Shown one piece after another: positions 26,501 through 35,635 of a stretch of DNA of 64,000 bases. The notes under the pieces are model-generated. The model was not told the DNA's origin, made no database searches, and saw nothing but the letters and a program-made list of their open reading frames with translations. The stretch lies in contig JAFGEQ010000015.1 in the NCBI GenBank assembly GCA_016931515.1, positions 181,355 to 245,354 of the forward strand, in the 5' to 3' direction. The stretch is from a candidate division CSSED10-310 bacterium. Lineage in GTDB: Bacteria > CSSED10-310. A program made the translations under genes and the position numbers. Positions within the stretch are counted from its first letter, which is position 1. Every line of letters starts with the position of its first letter.

Positions 26501-27600
26501 TGAGACCGGTCCCGATCCCGCCCTTTGCCGGCACGTATTGATTTCAACGACAGCACGATACTTCCTTCTACATGAAACGGGTTGTAATCTTCAACTGATT
26601 CTTTTTTCCAGAGTAATTCATCTTCCATCTTCCGGTTACGGCGTATGAAGCGCCTGCTGAGAATGATATGGTGCATATGCTTGATCAAGCTTCCGATTAC
26701 CCGCAGATGCAGGATCAATTCGGCCTTATTCCGGGTGTTCCATGCATGCCGAATGCCGTTACCGAGATACCGGTGGAATATCCGGCCACCGTAACGCCGA
26801 AGGTTCCTGGTTTCGTAATTTTTCAGAAAGACCAGCAAATAATTGCGCAGAAACCAGAATCGGGACCATAATGGATCCGTGGTGTCGCGCGATGATGTCC
26901 TATATTTGTGAAGCACGATGGCATCCGGTGCTGTGATAAAACGATATCCGAGGATATTCCCGCGGTAACACACATCAAAATCTTCGCAATAAGACCAGAA
27001 TATTTCATCAAACCCGCCAATATTCAGGAATCGGTTTCGATGAAACAGAACGGCGGGAAAAATAGATCCGAACACGGTTTCTGATTCATTAAGTCCACCG
27101 AGATCCGGTAATCCCACCCGGGAATCCCGCCAATGGCACGATTCGAACCAGTCCACGCCGAATGCATTGATAAAAGATGGCATGGAGTAAAACATGACTT
27201 TGGGAAAAACACCCAATACGGGTCGATCCGGTTGTTTATTCACTGCCGGATGGTTATCGATCGGAGGGTGTGTGAAGGTATCGACCAGATTACTGAGACT
27301 GTTCGGTTGAAGAGCCAAATCCTGGTTTAAAAGAAGAACGAGTTCACCTCGGGCGGCGCGGATACCCCGATTCATGCCCCGACAAAAACCCTCGTTGTTC
27401 GGCAACGCAACAAGCTGTGCGACAGGCCAGTGATCACGGAGATAATCGACCGAGCCATCGGTCGATCCATTATCGACAATAATCAATTCGAAGTTTTGAT
27501 AGGGTTGATTGCATATGGAAGAGAGACACTCCGGAAGATGCTCCATTCCATTGAAACTCAGAACGATGACCGATAGTGTCGGTGCGTCGTGGTCAGTCAT
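26497..27600 (-). CDS. Glycosyltransferase, GT2 family
   Basis: A 367-residue GT-A transferase at the head of the minus-strand glycosylation run that passes through 26500, 24824 and 23785. It begins DHDAPTLSVIVLSFNGMEHL, has IIVDNGSTDGSVDYLRDHWP, LVLLLNQDLAL as metal-binding motif and WSYCEDFDVCYRGNILGYRF as the conserved acidic loop. A basic tail (RRFIRRNRKMEDELLWKK) follows. It resembles rhamnosyl- or galactofuranosyl-type GT2 enzymes and is likely to act at the inner face of the membrane. It starts 32 bases after the stop of glutamine synthetase on the same strand, so read-through from that promoter is plausible. Confidence 0.92.
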   Translation of the reverse strand: MTDHDAPTLSVIVLSFNGMEHLPECLSSICNQPYQNFELIIVDNGSTDGSVDYLRDHWPVAQLVALPNNEGFCRGMNRGIRAARGELVLLLNQDLALQPNSLSNLVDTFTHPPIDNHPAVNKQPDRPVLGVFPKVMFYSMPSFINAFGVDWFESCHWRDSRVGLPDLGGLNESETVFGSIFPAVLFHRNRFLNIGGFDEIFWSYCEDFDVCYRGNILGYRFITAPDAIVLHKYRTSSRDTTDPLWSRFWFLRNYLLVFLKNYETRNLRRYGGRIFHRYLGNGIRHAWNTRNKAELILHLRVIGSLIKHMHHIILSRRFIRRNRKMEDELLWKKESVEDYNPFHVEGSIVLSLKSIRAGKGRDRDRSQ

Positions 27601-27632
27601 TCATCCCCGGCATGACCTGCTCTCCTCGTGAA

Positions 27633-29069
27633 TCAGCAACTGAAATACAGTTGGAACTCCAGGGGAGTTGGAGTTTGTTGTGTGGGAATGATTTCCCTCT
27701 GCCTGCGCGATGTAATCCAGCCATCGATCAATTGCTGGCTGAAAACGTCGTTTTCCCGAAGATAGGAGTGATCCTTCTCGAGGGCCGACAGAGCTTCCTC
27801 GAGACTTCCTGGAAGCGAGGGTATTTTCCGTTGTATGGCACGGGGTTCGAGCCGGATATCATTGAACGGTCCCCACCCGTTTTTTCCGGCGTGAATGCCT
27901 TTTTGTACGCCGTCCAATCCCGCCATCACGATGGCTGAAGCGGCAAAATAGATATTGCATGTTGCATCCGGCGACCGGATTTCGAAGCGTTTTTTATCGG
28001 GTGAGTTGGCATATTTGGGAATACGAATGGCTGAATTGCGGCTTCCCATGGAGAAAAACAGGTTGGTGGGAGCTTCGAAACCGGGAATCAGTCGCCTGTA
28101 TGAGTTTGTACTGGGATTTGTGAAAGCGGCGAGAGAGCGTCCGTGACGGATGATGCCGCCGATGAAACAATGGGCGGTGTCCGAGAGTCCGCTCGGATCA
28201 TTTTCATCGAAGAAAAGAGGTCCGCCGTTTTTATCAGTCAGGCGCAGATGCATATGCAGACCGTTACCGGCTTCACCGGCTATCGGTTTAGGCATGAATG
28301 TTGCCGTGACTCCGTTGCCGATTGCGACATTATGTACGAAATACTTCGCCAGCATCGTTCTGTCGCATGCATCCATCATCGGAGCGAGTGTCAGTTCGAT
28401 TTCCTGCTGGCCGGTGGCACCAACTTCATGATGATGGTATTTCACGTCGATACCGATTGATTCCAGGTGTTCGACGACTTCGGCACGGATATCGCGGTAG
28501 AAATCCTGAGGTGGCGCACGGTGATACCCCTGCTGAACCGGAATCCAGTGTCCGCTGAGCGGATTCGTTTCATCGTCACTAAGCCCCGATCGTTCACTGC
28601 TTTCGATATCGAAAAAACTGCGATGCGGTGAAACATCATAGCTGACTTTGTCCATCAGGTTGAATTCGAGTTCGGGAAGCAAAAAGACAGAATCTGCTAT
28701 TTTTTCGGTTCGTGCGTAATCGAGTGTTCTCTTTGCAACCGAGCGCGGATCACCCATGAACGGAAGTCGTGAATCAGCCTCCACGATATCGCAGATCATG
28801 CTGATAGTGGATCGCTCCCAGAAGGGATCAATAAATGCGGTATCCAGGTCGGGGATCAAGCACATATCTCCACTTTTGACATTTTTAAAACCGACGCTGG
28901 ACCCATCGAAGCCGACGCCTTCCGTCAGCAGTGCCTCGTTCATCGAACGAGCCGGCAGAGTTACATGCCTGAATTTGCCGATCAGATCGACAAACTTCAG
29001 ATCCACCATCTGGATATTCGCATCACTGATACGTTTTTGCATCTGCACCAGCTTCTCAAGTTTTTTCAT
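27633..29069 (-). CDS. glnA: Glutamine synthetase type I, without adenylylation Tyr
   Basis: A 478-residue GlnA that joins ammonia to glutamate with ATP. VGFDGSSVGFKNVKSGDMCL is the N-terminal signature, then ELEFNLMD, HHHEVGATGQQEIELTLAP, FMPKPIAGEAGNGLHMHLRL, NPSTNSYRRLIPGFEAP and RFEIRSPDATCNIYFAASAI. The usual NLYDLPPEE loop with the adenylylation Tyr is replaced by NDIRLEPRAIQRK, so control by GlnE is unlikely and the enzyme looks GSI-alpha-like. The ribosome-binding site (AAAGGAG) lies ten bases before the ATG and also precedes a three-codon ATG CGG GCA TGA that overlaps the start. Downstream lies a glycosyltransferase on the same strand. Confidence 0.94.
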   Translation of the reverse strand: MKKLEKLVQMQKRISDANIQMVDLKFVDLIGKFRHVTLPARSMNEALLTEGVGFDGSSVGFKNVKSGDMCLIPDLDTAFIDPFWERSTISMICDIVEADSRLPFMGDPRSVAKRTLDYARTEKIADSVFLLPELEFNLMDKVSYDVSPHRSFFDIESSERSGLSDDETNPLSGHWIPVQQGYHRAPPQDFYRDIRAEVVEHLESIGIDVKYHHHEVGATGQQEIELTLAPMMDACDRTMLAKYFVHNVAIGNGVTATFMPKPIAGEAGNGLHMHLRLTDKNGGPLFFDENDPSGLSDTAHCFIGGIIRHGRSLAAFTNPSTNSYRRLIPGFEAPTNLFFSMGSRNSAIRIPKYANSPDKKRFEIRSPDATCNIYFAASAIVMAGLDGVQKGIHAGKNGWGPFNDIRLEPRAIQRKIPSLPGSLEEALSALEKDHSYLRENDVFSQQLIDGWITSRRQREIIPTQQTPTPLEFQLYFSC

Positions 29070-29184
29070 GCCCGCATGTCTCCTTTGTTAAAAAATTTTA
29101 TGCGTGGATGAGCCTCTGATTAACTTAAGAAAACCCGTCTCGGAATTCAAGTATTACGCGCGGTTTAAATATTTTATAGAGCAT

Positions 29185-29213
29185 CTGGCATTTTTTTTGT
29201 ATCCGGTTATACT
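29185..29213 (+). promoter_or_regulatory. Candidate promoter for the C13 protease
   Basis: CTGGCA (29185-29190), 17 bases that start with eight T, and TATACT (29208-29213) would give a leader of about 40 bases to the ATG at 29261, which has GGAGGGG at the right distance. The -10 is good, the -35 fair. Confidence 0.45.
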
Positions 29214-29260
29214 GAATGGCGTTTATTTGTGGCGACGATAACAACAATCTGGAGGGGTTT

Positions 29261-31846
29261 ATGAAGCAGCTTTTATTGATAAGTATTATTCTGGTGATCT
29301 GCTGCAGTTTCACCTGCACTGCCTTGGGGGTGGTAGATACACCCGAACAAGCGTTTTCGATTGTGAAGAGCGATGTGCTCGAAGGGACACGCGGTGACCT
29401 TCCGGTCTATGTATCCGACAGTGTTTTTCCGGCCGGAACAGTGATCCGGACATTCAAGGGCCCGTTCATGACATTGGATGCTCCCGCATGGTTTGCTTTC
29501 ATTGATCTTCACCCGGGTGCCAACTGGGAGCATGAGTGCCTGTTTGTACTGATCGATCCCATCAGTGGTGAAAGCCAATCGATCGAAGCGACAAGACCAC
29601 CTGAGAATATAAATAAACTGAAACATTTTCAGGGTGTCGATATTTTCGGCGGCAAGAATGTCCGACCGGTGTCCTCCGTGAAATCTTTCGCGGGTCGCAG
29701 CATAGAAAATTGCTACGCCGTGATCCTGTCCGGCGGAGCCTCCTCGGGGTCGAACCATGTGCGTTATTGGAACGATTGCTCCAGCATTTACAAAACCCTG
29801 GTTGACACTTACGGCTATCTCGATGAGAACATCATCGTTGCCATCTCGGACGGGACCAATCCAGCCCCTGATCAATCGAACGGAGGCAACTCGGACCCCG
29901 ATCTGGATGGAGACGGCGATGATGATATCATGTATTCCTGCATACGCACCAACCTGAACACGATTTTCAGCAATCTGGCATCGACGCTGGATTCCTCCGA
30001 TACACTGTTCATCTTCACGACCGATCACGGTAACGGGCAATCCGGGGTTCCAGGTCAACCGACATCGATGAATCTCTGGAATAGCGAGGAAATATGGGAT
30101 TATGAGTTTGCAGCACTTCTGGAACCGATTCAATGCCGCGAAATGATCCTGACGCTCGAACCGTGCTTCAGCGGCGGATTCGTCAATGATGTGATCGACA
30201 TGAACTCGACGGTTCCTCGCGTGATTTCGACCGCTGCGAACGACCACGAGTATTCATGGGCGATGCCGCCGGATTACGTCTATGACACATATGTGTTTCA
30301 CTGGACGGCAGCGATCAACTGGGAAGACGCTTACGGCAATCCGGTCGATGCGGATACGAACAACGACGGCGAAATCACTATGGATGAAGCGTATGCATAT
30401 GCACTGGACATGGATGAAGACGACGAGCATCCTCAGTATGGTGAGTGGCCGACCGGTTACGGCGCGACATTGACAATGACAGGCAGTGGACCGACGTCCG
30501 ATGGCACCGTCAAACTGAAAAGGGATTTATATAATTGTGATGACATGATTATTATCACAGTTGAAGATCTTGACCTGCTTGGTTCCGGATCGGTTGATGT
30601 TACGATCGTCAGTTCATCTGAAACGACTCCGGAAACCGTCAGCCTTGCGGAGGTCAGTGACGGCCGATTCGAAGGAACGATAGCAACGGCGACCGGCACC
30701 CCGGCTGCCGACGGCATCCTTCAAGTGTCCCCCGACGACACCATTACGGTGTCCTATTACGATGAAAATTACGGGGGTGCCGGACCATATACCGTGACAG
30801 ATACGGCATCGGTCGACTGCACACAACCGGTGATTTCCAATGTTATGATCGCCGATGTCAGTGAATCGTCATTTATAGTCACCTGGACAACCAGCGAGCC
30901 GGCGACATCCGTTGTATATTACAGTGACTCACCCGCACCGGGTATAATGATGGAAGACTCCGATCTTGTGACGGATCACTCAATGAACGTCACCGGATTG
31001 TCAGATTGCACGTATTATTATGTCGCAGTGGAATCAACCGATGCTGCAGCCAATATGGCATCTGATGACAACGGCGGTGCGTATTATGGAGTTCAGACAC
31101 TTGAGCTGGTTACATTGCTTGAAGCGAATATGGATTCCGATCCGGGATGGACGTATGAAAATCAATGGGCATGGGGTGTTCCAACCGGTTCAGGGGGTGA
31201 TCCTTCGAGCGGCTATACCGGTTCCAGTGTAGTGGGCTACAACCTGTCCGGCACGTATCCGAACAACCTGCCGCAAACTCATTGCACAACACAGGCATTT
31301 GACTGTTCGACAGCCAGCCAGGTCTATTTGAGTTTCTGGAAATGGCTGGGCGTCGAAAGTTCCACCTGGGATCATGCATCCATTTCGGCGTCCGGAGACA
31401 ACGGATCGTCATGGACCGTAGTTTGGGATCATACAGGGAGTTCGACTCTACCGACTTCATGGTCCTATGTCGAATATGATATCAGTGCCGTCGCAGCCGG
31501 TAACAGTCAGGTTAAAATCCGTTGGACAATGGGAGCAACCGATTCATCAGTCGTTTACTGCGGCTGGAATATCGACGATGTTCTGGTCAGCTATACGCTG
31601 CCCTGCACTGAGCCGACACCCACCCCCTATGTCACATGTAACCATGACGGTGATGTAACTTGCGATGGATCGATAACTGCCGGCGACGCTCAACTGGCAT
31701 TCCTCATTGCCCTGGGAGCATATACACCCAACGAAGAGGAAAATTGCGCGGCTGATTGTAACGAGGATGGTTCCTGCACAGCGGGTGACGCTCAGATGAT
31801 TTTCATGACGGCGTTGGGCACTGCATCCTGTATGGACCCGATGTAA
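29261..31846 (+). CDS. Secreted C13 (legumain-like) cysteine protease with FN3-like, MAM-like and dockerin-like C-terminal modules
   Basis: An 861-residue exoprotein. Signal peptide 1-23, a PepSY-like propeptide region (25-110), then the C13 core: CYAVILSGGA as first strand, the catalytic His256 in FTTDHGNG and Cys302 in LEPCFSGGF. A calcium-type loop SDPDLDGDGDDD lies at 211. The C-terminal half has a beta-sandwich (DDMIIITVEDLDLLGSG), an FN3-like domain (DVSESSFIVTWTTSEPATS), a MAM/jelly-roll-like domain (ENQWAWGVPTGSGGDPSSG) and a dockerin-like pair of loops (CDGSITAGDAQLAFLIALG, EDGSCTAGDAQMIFMTALG). Start 29261 is set by GGAGGGG; the ORF frame extends 15 codons up. Same array as the two C25 proteases that follow, so it likely acts and is retained in the same place. 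Confidence 0.9.
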   Translation: MKQLLLISIILVICCSFTCTALGVVDTPEQAFSIVKSDVLEGTRGDLPVYVSDSVFPAGTVIRTFKGPFMTLDAPAWFAFIDLHPGANWEHECLFVLIDPISGESQSIEATRPPENINKLKHFQGVDIFGGKNVRPVSSVKSFAGRSIENCYAVILSGGASSGSNHVRYWNDCSSIYKTLVDTYGYLDENIIVAISDGTNPAPDQSNGGNSDPDLDGDGDDDIMYSCIRTNLNTIFSNLASTLDSSDTLFIFTTDHGNGQSGVPGQPTSMNLWNSEEIWDYEFAALLEPIQCREMILTLEPCFSGGFVNDVIDMNSTVPRVISTAANDHEYSWAMPPDYVYDTYVFHWTAAINWEDAYGNPVDADTNNDGEITMDEAYAYALDMDEDDEHPQYGEWPTGYGATLTMTGSGPTSDGTVKLKRDLYNCDDMIIITVEDLDLLGSGSVDVTIVSSSETTPETVSLAEVSDGRFEGTIATATGTPAADGILQVSPDDTITVSYYDENYGGAGPYTVTDTASVDCTQPVISNVMIADVSESSFIVTWTTSEPATSVVYYSDSPAPGIMMEDSDLVTDHSMNVTGLSDCTYYYVAVESTDAAANMASDDNGGAYYGVQTLELVTLLEANMDSDPGWTYENQWAWGVPTGSGGDPSSGYTGSSVVGYNLSGTYPNNLPQTHCTTQAFDCSTASQVYLSFWKWLGVESSTWDHASISASGDNGSSWTVVWDHTGSSTLPTSWSYVEYDISAVAAGNSQVKIRWTMGATDSSVVYCGWNIDDVLVSYTLPCTEPTPTPYVTCNHDGDVTCDGSITAGDAQLAFLIALGAYTPNEEENCAADCNEDGSCTAGDAQMIFMTALGTASCMDPM

Positions 31847-31878
31847 CCGATTGATCGCATAACGAATTTCAAATTTGA

Positions 31879-31909
31879 CCGGCTTCGATGTCATGAAGCC
31901 GGTTTTTTT
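31879..31909 (+). terminator. Rho-independent terminator after the C13 protease
   Basis: CCGGCTTC (31879-31886) pairs with GAAGCCGG (31895-31902), an eight-base stem and eight-base loop, followed by TTTTTTT. Confidence 0.88.
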
Positions 31910-32069
31910 CTATCTTATATATCAATATACATGACAACATGGTATAAATCTTGAATCCGTTCCGGGTGGCGGAATATTCCTGTTTGATGTCAATACTGAA
32001 AACAGTTGAATAGTAAAGGAAAAGGACTGTCGATTTTTTGAAAACAGGCTTTTTAGCCAAGGAGGGATT

Positions 32070-35000
32070 ATGAAGCGTGTGATATTCCTGTTTTTACTGA
32101 TCATCTCGATCATACCTGTGTCTCAGGCCGGTTGGGTATCACTGAGCGGTGAAGCCGAAGGCGCTGAACCCACGGCAACGTTGTCAGGAAGCAACAACAG
32201 CGGCGTAATGGTGACAGTAGAGATTCCCGGATTTTATGAAGACGATGTAGAGGTTGGCGGAATGTTATTCAAATCAATCAAGATTCCGAGCGCCGGCCGA
32301 ACATTGGATATCGGATATCCGGAAATGCCGAAAGTGACACTCCAGATTGCTATTCCCGACACGGGAAACGTCGCGATTCGGGAGATCGATCGGCAGACTC
32401 GGACTCTAGACGGTTATCGAATTGCACCGATGCAGAAACCGACAACAGACATCGATCCGCAGCCCGGTTTCATCAGGGAGCAGAAAGCATATGAACTTGA
32501 CCGTTACCCGACAAAGGGTGTTGCTGTGAGTGATCCAGCCATCCGTCGCGATGTCAGGTTTGTAACAGTGGATGTTTATCCTGTCATTGCACGTTCCTTG
32601 GACGAAGAAATCGATGCCGCAGGCAGCATAACCTTCGAACTGTCCTTCAATGACAGTCCCGGAAAAAACGAAAAAATCAGGAAAACGGATGTGATATCTC
32701 CGGAACTTGATAGCATGTATCGTCATTCATTCCTGAATTATGATTCTCTTGGTCTTAAGGTCGGGACTTCCAGAGACAGCAATGTCCGCTATCTTATCAT
32801 ATCGGCTGATTCGCACATTGCCGCGATTACTCCACTGGCGGATTGGTGGAACCGGACTGGATTGAAAACGGTTGTCCGGCCGACAAGTCAGACCGGTACC
32901 ACGGCCGCTCAGATAAAAGCGGAGATCTCAAATTATTACACTAATGAGAACACGGAGTATGTGTTGCTTGTTGGAGAGACTACCGAGATCGCTCTGGCAA
33001 ATCCGGGAACAGAAAGTCCGGGTGACTACGATTATCAACTGCTGGAAGGCGGCGATACATATGCCGATATCGCACTTGGGCGAATTCTCCATACTGACAA
33101 CGATAAAATATCGCACATTGTAGCTCGGACCCTGAATTTTGTTCAGACTCCACCGGCAGACGGTTGGCTCGGAAAAACAATGCTCTGTGCGCATGAGGAG
33201 CTTTATCCTGGCAAGTACACGGAATGCAAGGAGTTCATCCGGACCTTCCCATATGCCATCGAAAACTACATCTATGACACATATTATCCGCCGGAAGGTG
33301 CGACCCAGGCTGCCGTGAAGGCAGCCATGGAAGAGGGGCGAGTGGTTGTGAATTACCGCGGCCACGGAGACACTGGCGAATGGTCATGGAGTATCGGATG
33401 GTTCAACAGTACAATCTATGCGTTGAACAATGGCGCTCATACTCCAATCGTATGGAACATCGCATGCTATTGTGGAAATATTACCGGTGCTACCGAATGC
33501 CTGTCCGAAGCATGGCAAAATGCCGGTTCGAGTGGTGAAGGCGGTGCAGTTGCAAATATCGGTGCAACGGAACCCTCCTATACTATCGCCAATCACGCTT
33601 TCGATAAGATGCTCTATCAAGCGCCGCTGAACGAAGGCATCAACCGATTGGGATACATCGTTGATCGCAGCAAGCAGTATATGATCGAGGAAGAGGGTGA
33701 ATACGGCGAAGACAACGCCTATATGTATATCATCTTCGGCGATCCGGCCATCGATATCCCGGCTCAGACGTTGTTTGATGGCGACATTGATCATCTGCCG
33801 ACCGTCAGTATGGGCGGCGGAATGTTCTCCGTATCAGTCGCTGATGCCGGATCCCCGGTTGAGAACGCGATGGTCTGCATCATGAAGGACGATGATGGCC
33901 TATATGAAGTGGCTTATACTGATGCGTCGGGAAATGCAGAATTACCCACACTGCTGACCAGTGGCGGAACCATGCAGTTAACAGTCACCGCTCATAATAT
34001 GCTGCCTTATATGGTGGATATTCTTGTCCAGGCTGCCGGATGCGGCGCCGTCCTGATGGACCAGAACATTTACAACTGCGACCAGACCATCACGATCAAT
34101 GTATGGGATTCAGATTTGAATGTGAATCCTGGCGTTGTCGAGACAACCTACGTCGATGTCACCTCGGATACGACTCCCGCAGGTGAAGCTGTTATGTTAA
34201 CGGAAAGCGGACCCGACAGCGGTCAGTTTACCGGGACAATCATGACATCCGACACTCAATCGGGTGCCGGTTACATACAGGTTGCACACGATGATGTCAT
34301 CACTGTCACATATCAGGATGCGGATTGTGAAGGCAGCCCGGTTGAAGTGACCGATACAGCCGATACAGATTGTCAGGGGCCCGCAATCACTGATGTCACA
34401 GTTGCAGCCATCTCCACCGATTACTTTACAATCACATGGAATACCAGTGAACTGGCTGATACCATGCTGACATGGGGCGAATCAATTCCGCCGACAAACG
34501 ATGAAATCAATACAACGTTGCGAACGAGTCATTCCGTCACGGTTGAGGATCTGGACGACTGCACGCAGTATTTTTTCCAGATCGGTGCCACAGATGTTTC
34601 AGGGAACTACACGGAAGACAATAACGGTGGGATGTACTATGCGGCTGTGACCTACGAGTTGCAGGTATATCTCGAGGCCGATATGGATACCAACCCGGGT
34701 TGGACATATGAAAACCAATGGGCATGGGGAGTTCCGGCGGGTTCCGGCGGGGATCCGTCCAGTGGGAATACGGGATCCAACGTCGTCGGGTATAATCTCA
34801 ATGGAACCTACACCAACAGCATGCCGCAGACCTTCTGTACCACTCAATCCTTTGATTGCAGTGAAGCCGGTGAAGTATTCCTGAGCTATTATCATTGGCT
34901 GGGGGTGGAGAGTGCCACGTGGGATCACGCCTCCGTCCAGGTATCCGGTAACGGCGGCAGTTCATGGACCACGATTTGGGATCACATAGGAAGCTCGGTT

Positions 35001-35402
35001 CAACCATCCAGTTGGAGCTACAGTGAGTATGATATTTCCGCTGTCGCAGCCGGACAGTCCAATGTCAAAATTCGATGGGTCATGGGTACCACTGACAGTT
35101 CAGTGGTGTACTGCGGTTGGAACCTCGATGATGTAATGGTCAGTTGTACACTCGAATGCACGACGATTCCGACCCCGACTCCGACACCGGACTGCCAGCA
35201 CACGGGTGATACGAATCTCGACGGTGGAGTAACGGCTGGAGATGCCCAGATGTGCTTCATGATCGCGCTGGGGACTTACACACCAACCTATCAGCAGGAA
35301 TGTGCCGCCGACTGTAACGGTGACGGGTCCTGCACTGCCGGGGATGCTCAGGGTATCTTCCTGACCGCATTGGGTTCCGGCACATGTGTCGATCCGTTGT
35401 AA
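32070..35402 (+). CDS. Secreted C25 (gingipain-like) cysteine protease with FN3-like, MAM-like and dockerin-like modules
   Basis: An 1110-residue exoprotein. Signal peptide 1-20, propeptide of the gingipain type (IPSAGRTLDIGYPEMPKVTL), then the C25 domain: VRYLIISADSHIAAI, EYVLLVGETTE, TYADIALGRI, the catalytic His432 in VVNYRGHGDTGEW and Cys466 in WNIACYCGN, then GGAVANIGATEPSY. The C-terminal array follows as in the neighbours: beta-sandwich (YNCDQTITINVWDSDLNVNP), FN3-like, MAM-like (ENQWAWGVPAGSGGDPSSG) and dockerin-like tail (DGGVTAGDAQMCFMIALG, GDGSCTAGDAQGIFLTALG). A TP linker (TIPTPTPTPD) joins the last two. AAGGAGG precedes the start. It was probably derived from or gave rise to the next gene by duplication. 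Confidence 0.93.
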   Translation: MKRVIFLFLLIISIIPVSQAGWVSLSGEAEGAEPTATLSGSNNSGVMVTVEIPGFYEDDVEVGGMLFKSIKIPSAGRTLDIGYPEMPKVTLQIAIPDTGNVAIREIDRQTRTLDGYRIAPMQKPTTDIDPQPGFIREQKAYELDRYPTKGVAVSDPAIRRDVRFVTVDVYPVIARSLDEEIDAAGSITFELSFNDSPGKNEKIRKTDVISPELDSMYRHSFLNYDSLGLKVGTSRDSNVRYLIISADSHIAAITPLADWWNRTGLKTVVRPTSQTGTTAAQIKAEISNYYTNENTEYVLLVGETTEIALANPGTESPGDYDYQLLEGGDTYADIALGRILHTDNDKISHIVARTLNFVQTPPADGWLGKTMLCAHEELYPGKYTECKEFIRTFPYAIENYIYDTYYPPEGATQAAVKAAMEEGRVVVNYRGHGDTGEWSWSIGWFNSTIYALNNGAHTPIVWNIACYCGNITGATECLSEAWQNAGSSGEGGAVANIGATEPSYTIANHAFDKMLYQAPLNEGINRLGYIVDRSKQYMIEEEGEYGEDNAYMYIIFGDPAIDIPAQTLFDGDIDHLPTVSMGGGMFSVSVADAGSPVENAMVCIMKDDDGLYEVAYTDASGNAELPTLLTSGGTMQLTVTAHNMLPYMVDILVQAAGCGAVLMDQNIYNCDQTITINVWDSDLNVNPGVVETTYVDVTSDTTPAGEAVMLTESGPDSGQFTGTIMTSDTQSGAGYIQVAHDDVITVTYQDADCEGSPVEVTDTADTDCQGPAITDVTVAAISTDYFTITWNTSELADTMLTWGESIPPTNDEINTTLRTSHSVTVEDLDDCTQYFFQIGATDVSGNYTEDNNGGMYYAAVTYELQVYLEADMDTNPGWTYENQWAWGVPAGSGGDPSSGNTGSNVVGYNLNGTYTNSMPQTFCTTQSFDCSEAGEVFLSYYHWLGVESATWDHASVQVSGNGGSSWTTIWDHIGSSVQPSSWSYSEYDISAVAAGQSNVKIRWVMGTTDSSVVYCGWNLDDVMVSCTLECTTIPTPTPTPDCQHTGDTNLDGGVTAGDAQMCFMIALGTYTPTYQQECAADCNGDGSCTAGDAQGIFLTALGSGTCVDPL

Positions 35403-35435
35403 TTCCATTCGATCCCGCACTATGAGCAATTGATG

Positions 35436-35464
35436 AAAGCCCCTGGAAACAGGGGCTTTTTTTT
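35436..35464 (+). terminator. Rho-independent terminator after first C25 protease
   Basis: AAAGCCCCT (35436-35444) pairs with AGGGGCTTT (35451-35459), followed by more T to 35464. Its stem is nearly the same as the one at 39019, after the second C25 gene. Confidence 0.92.
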
Positions 35465-35635
35465 GAGTTGATAAATAGAAAGACGGACCGGTGGGGTGAT
35501 GGAGCAGACGGTGATATCAGGATGTTCAAAATGAAGACGGGGAGGTACCGGATTACGCGTGAATACTTGGTATGAAAATTGCTCAAATACGGGCAGCATG
35601 ATTTGTGCTTAGAGAATTTTTACATAGGAGGAAAC

